Notes under the pieces: model-generated | Told to the model about the DNA's origin: nothing | The model's database searches: none | The model's input: only the letters and a program-made list of their open reading frames with translations | Assembly: GCF_000317555.1 (NCBI RefSeq) | Contig: NC_019745.1 | Span: forward strand, 4,030,001-4,094,000 | Source of the DNA: Gloeocapsa sp. PCC 7428 | GTDB taxonomy: Bacteria; Cyanobacteriota; Cyanobacteriia; Cyanobacteriales; Chroococcidiopsidaceae | Length of the DNA stretch: 64,000 nt | Reading direction: 5' to 3' | Program-made: the position numbers and the translations under genes | Shown here: positions 40,839 to 49,073 of the stretch, piece by piece | Layout: each line of letters opens with the position of its first letter | Numbering within the stretch: position 1 is the stretch's first letter

Positions 40839-41305
40839 AATTGCGCTTTAGCTGACGAGGAATTCTATCATAACTATATCAGAATTCTATGGCATGAGGA
40901 CTCGTCAGAAGCGCCGGAATCAAGTATTATCAGATTACTTTCAATTTTATATTTAATTAATCATTGCGATTAATTGATGCACGCCATAATGTGGTGAGCA
41001 GGAAGGGCAATTACCAGATTAACAAGCGAGTGCAGTTTGAGCTAGAAACGCGATCGCGTTTTAATTTGCTGCATTTCTAGATCGGGGATTGATGACGCGC
41101 TGTTAAAGGGAGCAAGGTTTATGCTGCAATCATTAAAGAGATTTTGCGGAATCGCCTGCTTTGGTCAAATAAATATTTACACTAACAAAAAATGGTGTTG
41201 GGCTTTAAGCATGAGGCAGGGCATAAATACAGGAAATAAACTGCCGATCGCGAAGCATCATTTCACTCTTGATTACGACCAACCTTTACCCAACCAGCAA
41301 ATCCC
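40839..41305. other. Intergenic region upstream of the mrp operon
   Basis: The 467 bp contain the long inverted repeat described at 40843-40914. The remainder has no supported gene; a 63-codon frame at 41121 has no family resemblance and no ribosome site. The mrp promoter should lie here. Confidence 0.55.
40843..40914 (+). other. Long imperfect hairpin after the DUF938 gene
   Basis: GCGCTT-TAG-CTGACGAG on the left pairs with CTCGTCAG-AAGCGC on the right (14 bp, interrupted by a 3-nt bulge). An inner AATTCT/AGAATT pairing is also possible, with a 14-nt bulge. It starts 4 nt after a stop codon and has no T tract. It could be a 3' stabiliser, a repeat remnant or a structured RNA. Confidence 0.55.
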
Positions 41306-41641
41306 GTGTTAGAAGCGTGTATCCTTGCAACAATATTGTGCGGCTTTTTCGGCATAATTTTTAAAAAGAATCTTGTGATGAAAATCATCTCAATGGATGT
41401 GATGAGCACAGGAGTTATTGCTTATTACGTGCTGATTGCCTCAAGAGATGGTTTATATACACCAATTTTTTCAAACGTCAAAAAAGGTATCTACGCCGAT
41501 CCAGTTCCCCAGGCAGTGATATTAACGGCAATTGTCATCGGCTTTTCGATTCAAGCTTTGATGCTAGTCGGTGTGATGAAACTGGCACGGGATAACCCGA
41601 CGTTGGAAAGCAACGAGATCGAAAAGAACAATATGCCATGA
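41306..41641 (+). CDS. mrpC: Mrp antiporter subunit C (NuoK-like)
   Basis: This 111-residue protein has three membrane helices and begins at a GTG. The block DPVPQAVILTAIVIGFSIQALML is the NuoK/MnhC signature. It opens the seven-gene cluster C-D-E-F-G-A(short)-B of the multisubunit cation/proton antiporter, which in cyanobacteria supports tolerance of alkaline and sodium stress. Its stop overlaps the mrpD start (ATGA). Confidence 0.92.
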   Translation: MLEACILATILCGFFGIIFKKNLVMKIISMDVMSTGVIAYYVLIASRDGLYTPIFSNVKKGIYADPVPQAVILTAIVIGFSIQALMLVGVMKLARDNPTLESNEIEKNNMP

Positions 41642-43065
41642 ATACTTTGACGATCGCTTGGATCGCCCTACCACTGTTTACAGGATTTCTCATTTATCTT
41701 GTCCCCAAACTTGACCGCTACCTCGCACTGGGTGTAACGCTGGTTTCGATGGGATATGCGTTGCAAGTCTTGCTAGCGCAATCACCGCTGACACTGCAAT
41801 TACTCGATAACTTCGGTGTCACGTTGCAAGTCGATCAGCTAAGTGGCTACTTTATCTTAACTAATGCACTGGTCGCGACAGCAGTTATTCTCTACTGTTG
41901 GCACACTGATAGAACAGCTTTTTTTTATATGCAGATTGCTATTCTGCATGGCAGCCTGAATGCTGTGTTTGTCTGTGCCGATTTTATCAGTTTGTATGTA
42001 GCACTAGAGGTGATCGGGATTGCGGCGTTTCTGTTGATTGCCTATCCTCGAACTGAACGATCGCTATGGGTAGCATTGCGCTATTTGTTTGTCAGCAACA
42101 CAGCAATGCTGTTTTATCTCGTAGGTGCGGTACTCGTCTATCAGACGCATCATTCGTTTGCGTTTGGGGGTTTGCGCGGCGCACCAACCGAGGCACTCGC
42201 GCTAATCTTTTTGGGACTCTTGACAAAAGGCGGAGTTTTTGTATCTGGGTTGTGGCTACCGCTAACGCATTCTGAATCCGAATCGCCCGTTTCCGCGATG
42301 CTATCAGGAGTTGTCGTTAAAGCGGGTGTGTTTCCGCTGGTACGGTGTGCGCTGATTGTGGATGAAGTGGATGCGATTGTTCGGCTATTCGGCGTAGGGG
42401 CTGCGCTACTGGGCGTATTCTATGCAATTTTGGAAAAAGACACGAAGCGGACGTTAGCATTAAGTACAGTTTCCCAGTTGGGTTGGATACTCGCTGAACC
42501 GAGTGCAGGAGGCTTGTATGCACTGGCGCACGGGGTCGCTAAATCGACGTTATTTTTAATTGCAGGGACTTTACCTAGCCGCAACTTTAAGGAACTCCAA
42601 CAAAGGTCGATTAATACGGCGTTGTGGGTTGCTTTGGTGATGGCGAGTCTTTCGATTTCAGGCTGTCCCTTGTTTGTTGGTTTTGCGGCGAAGATTCTCA
42701 CGCTAAAAGATTTGCCACCCGCGTACGCGATCGCGATGAATATTGGTGCCACAGGAACGGCAATCGTGTATGCCAAATTCATCTTTCTGCCGCGTGGAGG
42801 TAGCGATAAAATTCGCTTTGGTTTGTGGTTAGCAGTCGTACCGTTGATCGCGGTGCTGGCGATCGCCAATATTGCCTACTACCAGGCGTATACCGTTGCG
42901 AATATCACGAAAGTTCTCGCGATTATTGGTGCTGGCTGGGTAGCATATCTTGTCGTTTTTCGACGCTTAGAACTCAGGCTACCGCGCGTACTAGAGCAAT
43001 TTGAGCATCTGATTGGTGGGATGAGCCTGATGTTGATTTTGCTGTTTTGGATGGTATTTACATGA
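41638..43065 (+). CDS. mrpD: Mrp antiporter subunit D (NuoN/NuoM-like)
   Basis: This 475-residue antiporter-like subunit has about fourteen membrane helices. The conserved charged residues are present: Glu in YVALEVIGIAAF, Lys in LTKGGVFVSGLWLP and GVVVKAGVFPLVR, and the His-Lys region LAHGVAKSTLFLIAG. It is expected to carry proton translocation. It overlaps mrpC and mrpE by 4 nt each. Confidence 0.95.
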   Translation: MNTLTIAWIALPLFTGFLIYLVPKLDRYLALGVTLVSMGYALQVLLAQSPLTLQLLDNFGVTLQVDQLSGYFILTNALVATAVILYCWHTDRTAFFYMQIAILHGSLNAVFVCADFISLYVALEVIGIAAFLLIAYPRTERSLWVALRYLFVSNTAMLFYLVGAVLVYQTHHSFAFGGLRGAPTEALALIFLGLLTKGGVFVSGLWLPLTHSESESPVSAMLSGVVVKAGVFPLVRCALIVDEVDAIVRLFGVGAALLGVFYAILEKDTKRTLALSTVSQLGWILAEPSAGGLYALAHGVAKSTLFLIAGTLPSRNFKELQQRSINTALWVALVMASLSISGCPLFVGFAAKILTLKDLPPAYAIAMNIGATGTAIVYAKFIFLPRGGSDKIRFGLWLAVVPLIAVLAIANIAYYQAYTVANITKVLAIIGAGWVAYLVVFRRLELRLPRVLEQFEHLIGGMSLMLILLFWMVFT

Positions 43066-43451
43066 CTGGATATCTCAATCTGATTTTACGACTCGCTATC
43101 TGGTTTTTACTCACTGCTAATTTCAGCGCGGTCAATATCATCATCGGTGTCAGCGTCGCGCTGCTGTTGCCGCACAGCCACAAATCTCGCGCCGCCTTAA
43201 AAGATTGGTTGCGGGCGCTTTGGGAAATTGTGATAGCGATTCCACAAGCTTATATTGAGGCGGTTGAAATTATGTTTCGCCCGCATACCCAAGAAGTTGT
43301 AACGATGGAACGAGTTCCACCACGCCGCACACCAGGACTGATATTTCTCGATATCTTTCTGATCACCTTTACACCCAAAACGATTGTCTTGAAATACCAC
43401 GAAGATGGCTGGTACGAAGTTCACCGCGTGCAACGGAGGAAAAAAGCATGA
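43062..43451 (+). CDS. mrpE: Mrp antiporter subunit E
   Basis: The ATG at 43062, overlapping the mrpD stop, gives 129 residues. Two or three hydrophobic segments (AIWFLLTANFSAVNIIIGVSVALLL and an amphipathic IVIAIPQAYIEAVEIMF) precede the MnhE signature TPGLIFLDIFLITFTPKTIVL. A structural subunit of the complex. It overlaps mrpF by 4 nt. Confidence 0.92.
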   Translation: MTGYLNLILRLAIWFLLTANFSAVNIIIGVSVALLLPHSHKSRAALKDWLRALWEIVIAIPQAYIEAVEIMFRPHTQEVVTMERVPPRRTPGLIFLDIFLITFTPKTIVLKYHEDGWYEVHRVQRRKKA

Positions 43452-43708
43452 ACTTGGTACTTGTAGCGATGATTTTGGCGTTACTCATACCGACTTACGC
43501 GGCGTGGCGAGATGATGAAGTTTGGCAGCGAATGTTGGCATTTGCGAGTATTGCAACCAAGACAGCAATTATGGCACTCGTTGTCTCTGTCTTTCGTGAT
43601 GATTGGATGATTGGGATTGTCGCCGTCATTATTTTAAGTGTGGGCAACGCTGCGTTAATGCTACTAGCACACGTCATTAAACGCATGAATGATGTTTCAA
43701 ATTCGTAA
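43448..43708 (+). CDS. mrpF: Mrp antiporter subunit F
   Basis: This 86-residue protein has three membrane helices in the MrpF pattern (LVLVAMILALLIPTYAAW, IATKTAIMALVVSVFRDDW, IGIVAVIILSVGNAALMLLAHV). It starts in the ATGA overlap with mrpE, and its position in the operon supports the call. Confidence 0.88.
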   Translation: MNLVLVAMILALLIPTYAAWRDDEVWQRMLAFASIATKTAIMALVVSVFRDDWMIGIVAVIILSVGNAALMLLAHVIKRMNDVSNS

Positions 43709-43711
43709 ATT

Positions 43712-43990
43712 ATGGTTGACTTATTAGGTTATATATGCATTGGCGTAGGACTGGTTTTTTGGTTTTGGGGAACCTTGCACCTATTGGGCAAGCGATCTAT
43801 CTTATTCAAACTGCATAGCCTTTCGGTGGCGGATACGCTGGGTTCAATGAGTATCATCTTTGGGCTACTTTTGAAAATCCCTAGTGAATGGCCGTTGTTG
43901 ATCCTGGCGATTATCTCCTTGGCAATTTGGAACACGGTGCTGGGATACGTGCTGGCATACTGTTCGAGTAGCGGAGATAGCTATGAATGA
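43712..43990 (+). CDS. mrpG: Mrp antiporter subunit G
   Basis: This 92-residue MnhG-type protein has three helices and the block FKLHSLSVADTLGSMSIIFGLL. It begins 3 nt after mrpF and overlaps the short mrpA by 8 nt. Confidence 0.9.
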   Translation: MVDLLGYICIGVGLVFWFWGTLHLLGKRSILFKLHSLSVADTLGSMSIIFGLLLKIPSEWPLLILAIISLAIWNTVLGYVLAYCSSSGDSYE

Positions 43991-44546
43991 GAATGATTTC
44001 TATATCTATGCGATCGCGGCTTTACTGCCATTGAGTGCGTGTATTTTGGTGTTTCAAGTCAATCCATACCATGCCTTAGTGATTCGCGGCATTCTCGGAG
44101 CGATCGCCGCTTTGGTGTATGCGGTTTTGGGCGCAGCGGATGTGGCTTTGACCGAAGCGCTAGTCGGTACTATGCTGGCGATTACGCTATATGCGGTGGC
44201 GGTACGTTCATCACTCGTTATGCGTCTTGGTGTTCTCAAGGATGAGTGGAGTGCCGCCGAGGGCAACCAGTTTGGGCAACTCCTCGATCAGTTACGCACA
44301 ATTTTGCGCAAACGTCATATGCGGCTTGAAGTGTTCCCGTATACCGATATGCAGGCTTTAGAGCAAGCACTAGTTGACAAAGACGTTCATACAACGTGTG
44401 TTTTGCGATCGCCTTCTGATGCGCAACCTTATCATACTGTCACTAGAGTTCAACGCCTCTATGAAATTATGCAAGCCGAACTCGCGTCGCCAGAAACCAG
44501 TCTCACTTATATCAATCCATTAGACGCAAAGGAGAATCATTCATGA
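43983..44546 (+). CDS. mrpA: Short Mrp antiporter subunit A (DUF4040/MbhD-like domain only)
   Basis: The first 80 residues hold three helices of the DUF4040 type (HALVIRGILGAIAALVYAVLGAADVALTEALVG), equal to the C-terminal part of long MrpA proteins. The next 100 residues are soluble and do not resemble MrpA. The large NuoL-like part of MrpA is missing, which matches the short MrpA of other cyanobacterial mrp operons. The frame is open and translationally coupled, so this is not decay. Confidence 0.85.
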   Translation: MNENDFYIYAIAALLPLSACILVFQVNPYHALVIRGILGAIAALVYAVLGAADVALTEALVGTMLAITLYAVAVRSSLVMRLGVLKDEWSAAEGNQFGQLLDQLRTILRKRHMRLEVFPYTDMQALEQALVDKDVHTTCVLRSPSDAQPYHTVTRVQRLYEIMQAELASPETSLTYINPLDAKENHS

Positions 44547-45205
44547 AGTGGGTCTACATTGCAGCGGGAATTGCAATGTTTGTCAAAATGCTGCTCATAC
44601 CTAATCCAGCACTCGACTTAACGGATGTCTCTATTGTTGAATTAGTCGTGCAAGATAGTGGAGTACCCAATGCCGTATCGGGTATCATTTTCCGAAATCG
44701 TTTGTATGACACGATTTTCGAGGTGGTGGTATTTACAATCGCGATCTTGGGCGCTTATTATCTCTTAGCTAACGAAAAGCCAACAACCACGATTTATCAA
44801 TTTACCGATGAACCATCGATCGTGCTAGCGCGTCTGGGTGCAACAATTACAGCATTGGTAGGCATCGAACTCGCAATTCGCGGGCATTTAAGTCCTGGTG
44901 GTGGTTTTGCCGCTGGCGTGGCGGGCGGAACGGCGATCGGTCTTGTGGCAATTACTGCACCGTCGGTGTGGATGCAAGCACTCTATAAACGCTGGCACGC
45001 TGCTACATGGGAAAAAATTTCCGTTTTGATTTTTATTGTGCTGGCAGCGGTCACACTTAGCGGCATCGAATTACCACACGGACAATTAGGCGCACTTGTC
45101 AGTGGCGGGGCAATTCCTTTGCTCAATATTCTCGTCGCCGTCAAAGTCGCGTTGGGTTCTTGGGCGGCTATTTTACTGTTTATTCGTTATCGTGGTTTAT
45201 TATAA
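44543..45205 (+). CDS. mrpB: Mrp antiporter subunit B
   Basis: This 220-residue protein combines an N-terminal two-helix section with the MnhB domain (LARLGATITALVGIELAIRGHLSPGGGFAAGVAGG). The GHLSPGGGF signature is diagnostic. It ends the mrp cluster and begins in the ATGA overlap with mrpA. Confidence 0.93.
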   Translation: MKWVYIAAGIAMFVKMLLIPNPALDLTDVSIVELVVQDSGVPNAVSGIIFRNRLYDTIFEVVVFTIAILGAYYLLANEKPTTTIYQFTDEPSIVLARLGATITALVGIELAIRGHLSPGGGFAAGVAGGTAIGLVAITAPSVWMQALYKRWHAATWEKISVLIFIVLAAVTLSGIELPHGQLGALVSGGAIPLLNILVAVKVALGSWAAILLFIRYRGLL

Positions 45206-45361
45206 ATCGATAGTGAGAAGCACAAGTCGAGCGATCGCTTTTTACGCGCGAGGTTCTGATCTCAACACTATCAATCTGACGCAAGCCGCATAAAAAGCAA
45301 TCAATTAGCAAGCCTAGGCAATGTCTATGATCCAACGATTTGAGCAGCGAGTTTAATTCAA

Positions 45362-46540
45362 TTAGTTTAACGGCAATGTATACATTCCTAGCTGACCTGG
45401 AACACTTTGCCAGCGTCCTTGTTTAGCGCCATTCCACAAGGTTTTGCCAACTTTGCCTTTTGCTTGTGTCAAAGCTTTTCCTGCTATGTCGCCGTACAAC
45501 TCTTTTGCGACTATCTCTGGAGTCAAAACCTCGCCAGCGTTTTCTTGTATGACAGTGGTCACTGCGCCAGTAAAGCTCATCTCACGATAACGTGGCAATA
45601 GTGGCGGTTCTGACTCGTTGTTGGATATGGGCTTAGGAAGTTGGTTGTTTCGATTTTGGTGGTAATTTGTTTGTGTGCCCTTACTTGTTTGTTCAACTAA
45701 CGTCAAGTCAATCGTGTAACAACCAGGCGAATCAGGTACTTTGTCCCATAATCCTTTTTCTACTCCTTTACGTAGAGTGTCGTTCATTCGTAACTTTTCT
45801 GCTTTGAGGTCTTCAGCATCAAGTTCACCATGCAAAGCACGAATGATGTAATCAATGTGTAGAATACTTCCTTCATTTTTTTGCAGTAGCTGTTCAACGG
45901 CTTCTGATTTAGTTAGGTGTTGATATTGTGGGACGAGTGGTGTTTTTAAGAAGCGCGATTGTGGGGGAGGCGCTGATGTTGTTTGATGTTCAAGATCTGG
46001 TGACTTGATAGCGATGTCAGATTCCAAATGCTGTGCTTCTGGAGTAAAGACGGAGGTTTGGATCTGTGGATGTGGCAGTTCTTGTACGTCTTGCGGCGCT
46101 TGAGTAGAGTCTGAAAGTATTGGTGACTTCAACTTTTCCAATTCTTGCTGTTGCGGTGATGAGCGATCGTCCTCATCCGTAATGAGTGTTAATCCTTCGT
46201 TAAGCTGTTTTTGGGCTATGGTCGTTGATTGAACAGCAATCTGTTGTTCGTTGTGCTGTAATACTAATTGGTCTGCGAGTAATGCATTGATGTGCGCGAT
46301 CTGTTCTTTAGCATTTTGGGCTTGTTGTTGCTGTTGCGCGTATAGCGTTTGATAGTGTGCTCTCAGTTGCAGTAAGCTTTCTATGTGCTGGTTTTCAACT
46401 AAGCGATCCGCTAACAAAGCGTTGAGGGAATTAAGTTGAGCGCCAGCATGAGAACTCGCGCGATCGCACTTTTGGACAACCGCCTGGTAGTGTTCGCGCA
46501 TTTCAATTAAGTTGTGAATGAAGTGATGATTTTGAGGCAT
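45362..46540 (-). CDS. Coiled-coil protein with two C-terminal winged-helix-like (HARE-HTH-like) domains
   Basis: The N-terminal 105 residues contain two tandem coiled-coil units of the same design (REHYQAVVQ...LNALLADRLVENQH, then RAHYQTLYA...INALLADQLVLQHN). A low-complexity Pro/Gln/Ser linker follows. Two related domains close the protein: SEAVEQLLQKNEGSILHIDY and GLWDKVPDSPGCYTI, then TGAVTTVIQENAGEVLTPEI and GRWQSVPGQLGMYTL. Their layout resembles HARE-HTH/winged-helix modules of DNA-associated proteins. Function is unknown; DNA or chromatin binding is inferred. It is divergent, by 65 bp, from a zinc-ribbon protein. Confidence 0.8.
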   Translation of the reverse strand: MPQNHHFIHNLIEMREHYQAVVQKCDRASSHAGAQLNSLNALLADRLVENQHIESLLQLRAHYQTLYAQQQQQAQNAKEQIAHINALLADQLVLQHNEQQIAVQSTTIAQKQLNEGLTLITDEDDRSSPQQQELEKLKSPILSDSTQAPQDVQELPHPQIQTSVFTPEAQHLESDIAIKSPDLEHQTTSAPPPQSRFLKTPLVPQYQHLTKSEAVEQLLQKNEGSILHIDYIIRALHGELDAEDLKAEKLRMNDTLRKGVEKGLWDKVPDSPGCYTIDLTLVEQTSKGTQTNYHQNRNNQLPKPISNNESEPPLLPRYREMSFTGAVTTVIQENAGEVLTPEIVAKELYGDIAGKALTQAKGKVGKTLWNGAKQGRWQSVPGQLGMYTLPLN

Positions 46541-46605
46541 TGTTAGCGATTAAACTCCTGCTTCCAGCTAGCATATTGTTTACAGCAGTATATTATTCCT
46601 AGCCT

Positions 46606-46851
46606 ATGCCATCTAAAAAAGTTCACGTAAGAGAATACACCGTTAGAGCACACGAGCGGGTGATTCATACGCGCCTGTACAAGTTTATCTGTAAGCAATG
46701 TAACAAAGATGCTGAACGCGAAACTTATGGTCCGCGTCCTTTATACTGCGAGCAATGTCGCCCAAGTATGACTCACAGCACTAAAGTAGCTAAAAAGAAG
46801 AAACCTAGACCTGTATTAGTCAAGCAGCAGAAACGTCGTCGTGCAGGTTAG
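46606..46851 (+). CDS. Small basic zinc-ribbon protein
   Basis: This 81-residue, strongly basic protein has two Cys pairs (ICKQCNK and YCEQCRP) that can bind one zinc ion, and a Lys/Arg-rich tail ([17 protein letters not shown]). It starts with [17 protein letters not shown]. Nucleic-acid binding is inferred. It shares a short divergent promoter region with the winged-helix-like protein. Confidence 0.78.
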   Translation: MPSKKVHVREYTVRAHERVIHTRLYKFICKQCNKDAERETYGPRPLYCEQCRPSMTHSTKVAKKKKPRPVLVKQQKRRRAG

Positions 46852-47428
46852 TCAAGTTGATTCAATTGAAGCCACACTGACACAGAGAGCTTAACGCTCT
46901 ATTAGTAGCATTTTTCCCGAATATCATGATGTATAAATTCCAACAAAAACAGTAATGTAAATAAACTTTCTGATTTATTGGAATTATTGCAAATTTACCG
47001 ACTAAAGCGTGGAATGCGTAGTGGGCATTCAAACATTTACTACAGTAGTAAACTTGCTAATCATGCTATTTGTGTTGCGATCGTGATCGCAACATAATCG
47101 GATAGCAATCATCAAACTATTTAAAACCAGTGTTAGTGACAAAGGACAATCAGTCTACATATAGTCTAATACTGCATAAAAATAAACCGTAACGTTGAAT
47201 TTATTTCTGTTAATAGTATCGCTAAATACTTGCCGACTTAATATTTAAATCTATCTTAAGGAAGCTGTTATTTAAAGCAAGATAAGCTTATTAATTAACT
47301 ATTAATTGGATGACAAGCTTATGTTATTATGTTGCCCATTAATTCCCATTTAGCCAAGGTAGATGGAGACTTTGAATCACAGACTGATAGATATTTAGAT
47401 CGCTAGTTGGAGAAGACTTACAATAAAA
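46852..47428. other. AT-rich intergenic region
   Basis: 577 bp without a convincing coding frame or RNA gene. Only scattered short AT-rich dyads are seen. Confidence 0.55.
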
Positions 47429-47821
47429 TTGCAAGATTCAGTTGGCAAAATTCTTAGTCATTCTAATTTTATGAATTCTGAATTTGAATTTGTTAAATCT
47501 CCACATTTTGTAATTTCAGGCGATGCTATTACTTTCCTCAACCGTGCAACAGAGACAGCTTGGCAACTATATTTGGATGAAGGAAAGCTAATGATAGATG
47601 TACCCAATCATAGTTTTCAAATTTTTCCCAATAACCTAACTAGATTTCGACCTGTAAATTCATTAATTGATCTGGAATTTGAGTTTGAACAATCTGCCTC
47701 AAATTATCCTTGTTTCATGCATATCTATGCTAAGGGCATAAAACGGGCTACGTTTGAAGCTGTTAATTCCAATCAATTGGATATTCCAAGCTTAGCAACC
47801 CACTTATTAGCTAATAAATAG
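47429..47821 (+). CDS. Hypothetical protein, start uncertain
   Basis: The frame begins at a TTG (47429) or, more conservatively, the ATG at 47471 (MNSEFEFVKS). The sequence is low in GC. It has alternating hydrophobic strands (HFVISGDAITFLNRATE, LMIDVPNHSFQIFP, LIDLEFEFEQSA) and no membrane helix. I recognise no family; a small beta-rich fold is suggested. Confidence 0.55.
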   Translation: MQDSVGKILSHSNFMNSEFEFVKSPHFVISGDAITFLNRATETAWQLYLDEGKLMIDVPNHSFQIFPNNLTRFRPVNSLIDLEFEFEQSASNYPCFMHIYAKGIKRATFEAVNSNQLDIPSLATHLLANK

Positions 47822-48211
47822 AGGATGTTACTGCTAGAGGCGATCGCTTTTACCACTTATCCATGAAGAGTGGAACTATCGAGTGCAAAGCGCCAAAGAC
47901 CATTCAAGCGATCGCAAAATAAATTTGTAGCATGACGAGTGTATCCGTCTGCTGCTTTCAAGGCTGTGCTACGCGCGATCGGCTTGAGCGTGAGGTTTGA
48001 TTTATCTATGCACGTCTAAGGTCTATTTCATCACAAAATATCTTTACAATAAATCTACTCTTCTTGATAGCCACTGCAAGCGCGAACTATCTCCAGGGGA
48101 AGGGGTACGCGACAAACTGGTTTCCAACAATGGTAAGGAATGTATTTGCTCAGAGCACAAGGCATTTACGTCGCCGCATTGCCAACGCATACGTTATCAA
48201 GATTGCGTTTT
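47822..48211. other. Intergenic region with a start-less protein-like frame on the minus strand
   Basis: From the stop at 47857-47859 the minus strand is open for about 50 codons up to near 48010. It reads SNLTLKPIARSTALKAADG, then HATNLFCDRLNGLW and RFALDSSTLHG. There is no start codon and no ribosome site. It may be the tail of a deleted gene. Two GCGATCGC sites lie inside or beside it. Confidence 0.35.
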
Positions 48212-48748
48212 ATGGAACCAAAACAACTAAGTCAAGAACTGCGTCAAGGAAAGAACCCTAATATGAGTCGTCGGCGAGCAATTATTGGCTTGTCTATGCT
48301 CGGCGGTTCAATGGGACAACTCGTTACACTTTATCAAACTGGAATTATTAGTCACTTACCTGATCCTCCAGGACAAGAACTTTTCGATGCCGATCGCGTG
48401 GATGCATCTAACTACGCTTACAGCCGATTCAATTCACCTGATGGACCAATTATGGTGCTGAATTACGCGCTCACTGGATGGCTTGCTGCGGCTGGAGGTT
48501 TGGAACGCGCGCGGGTAAACCCGCTGCTACCGATTGCAATGGGTATTAAAATTGTGTTGGATAGCGCTGTTTCACTGGAGTTAGCGCGCGAGGAGTGGAG
48601 CGAAAACAAAGCACTGTGCGAGTATTGTCAGGTAGCGACGGTTTGCTCTCTCGCATCGTTAGTGCTTGCAGTTCCCGAAGTGCTTACCGCTGTTCGTACC
48701 TTGCTGGGACGCCGCAGTCAAAATAATAAAGCAGGTAGCACGCAATAA
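48212..48748 (+). CDS. Vitamin K epoxide reductase (VKOR)-like membrane protein
   Basis: From MEPKQLSQ (48212) the protein has 178 residues with three or four hydrophobic segments (RAIIGLSMLGGSMGQLVTLYQTGII, IMVLNYALTGWLAAAGG, ATVCSLASLVLAVPEVLTAV). The blocks LYQTGIISHLPDPP and the CxxC in ALCEYCQVATVCSL match small VKOR-superfamily proteins. It lacks the fused thioredoxin domain of canonical cyanobacterial VKOR. A disulfide-related role is inferred. Confidence 0.78.
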   Translation: MEPKQLSQELRQGKNPNMSRRRAIIGLSMLGGSMGQLVTLYQTGIISHLPDPPGQELFDADRVDASNYAYSRFNSPDGPIMVLNYALTGWLAAAGGLERARVNPLLPIAMGIKIVLDSAVSLELAREEWSENKALCEYCQVATVCSLASLVLAVPEVLTAVRTLLGRRSQNNKAGSTQ

Positions 48749-49073
48749 TTCATTTTAGGTGCGCGTGAAGTCAGTTGTTTAACTGGTCATTACTCTGCTT
48801 CACGCTCAGCTTGTGGTATGACGCACTTGAATATATCGAGAGAGATAGAGCATTTTGTGAACCCTGAATCATAGTTGATGAATTTAGCGATCGCATCTTC
48901 TTTGAACTCGAATCGCCTTGTAACGATATCAAGTGACACAAAGCATTCATTAATCAGCGAGGCGCAAACAACGCTACCTAAAATTTCGTGCGGAATTGGG
49001 GCAATTATGTTGAGCTACATCACCCCTGCGGTGATTTAGGTGTTATTTAGATTATTTTCATAGAGGAGTCAAG
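48749..49073. other. Intergenic region with a start-less open frame on the minus strand
   Basis: On the minus strand about 75 codons are open from near 49013 to a TAA at 48790. They read APIPHEILGSVVCASLINEC, then RRFEFKEDAIAKFINYDS. No start codon is present, so this may be a gene remnant or chance. A strong GAGGAG ribosome site for the next plus-strand gene ends the region. Confidence 0.35.

Noticed and set aside
40852-40914. Hammerhead ribozyme-like CTGACGA motif in the hairpin after the DUF938 gene
   Set aside because: The motif lies inside a perfect stem (CTGACGAG pairs with CTCGTCAG), and the GAAA and cleavage-site elements are not in the required positions.
41121-41312. 63-codon frame upstream of mrpC
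   Set aside because: Its composition is not protein-like, there is no family resemblance, and it overlaps the mrpC start.
43983-44546. Truncated mrpA pseudogene
   Set aside because: The frame is open, overlaps both neighbours in the coupled manner of the operon, and short MrpA proteins are usual in cyanobacteria.
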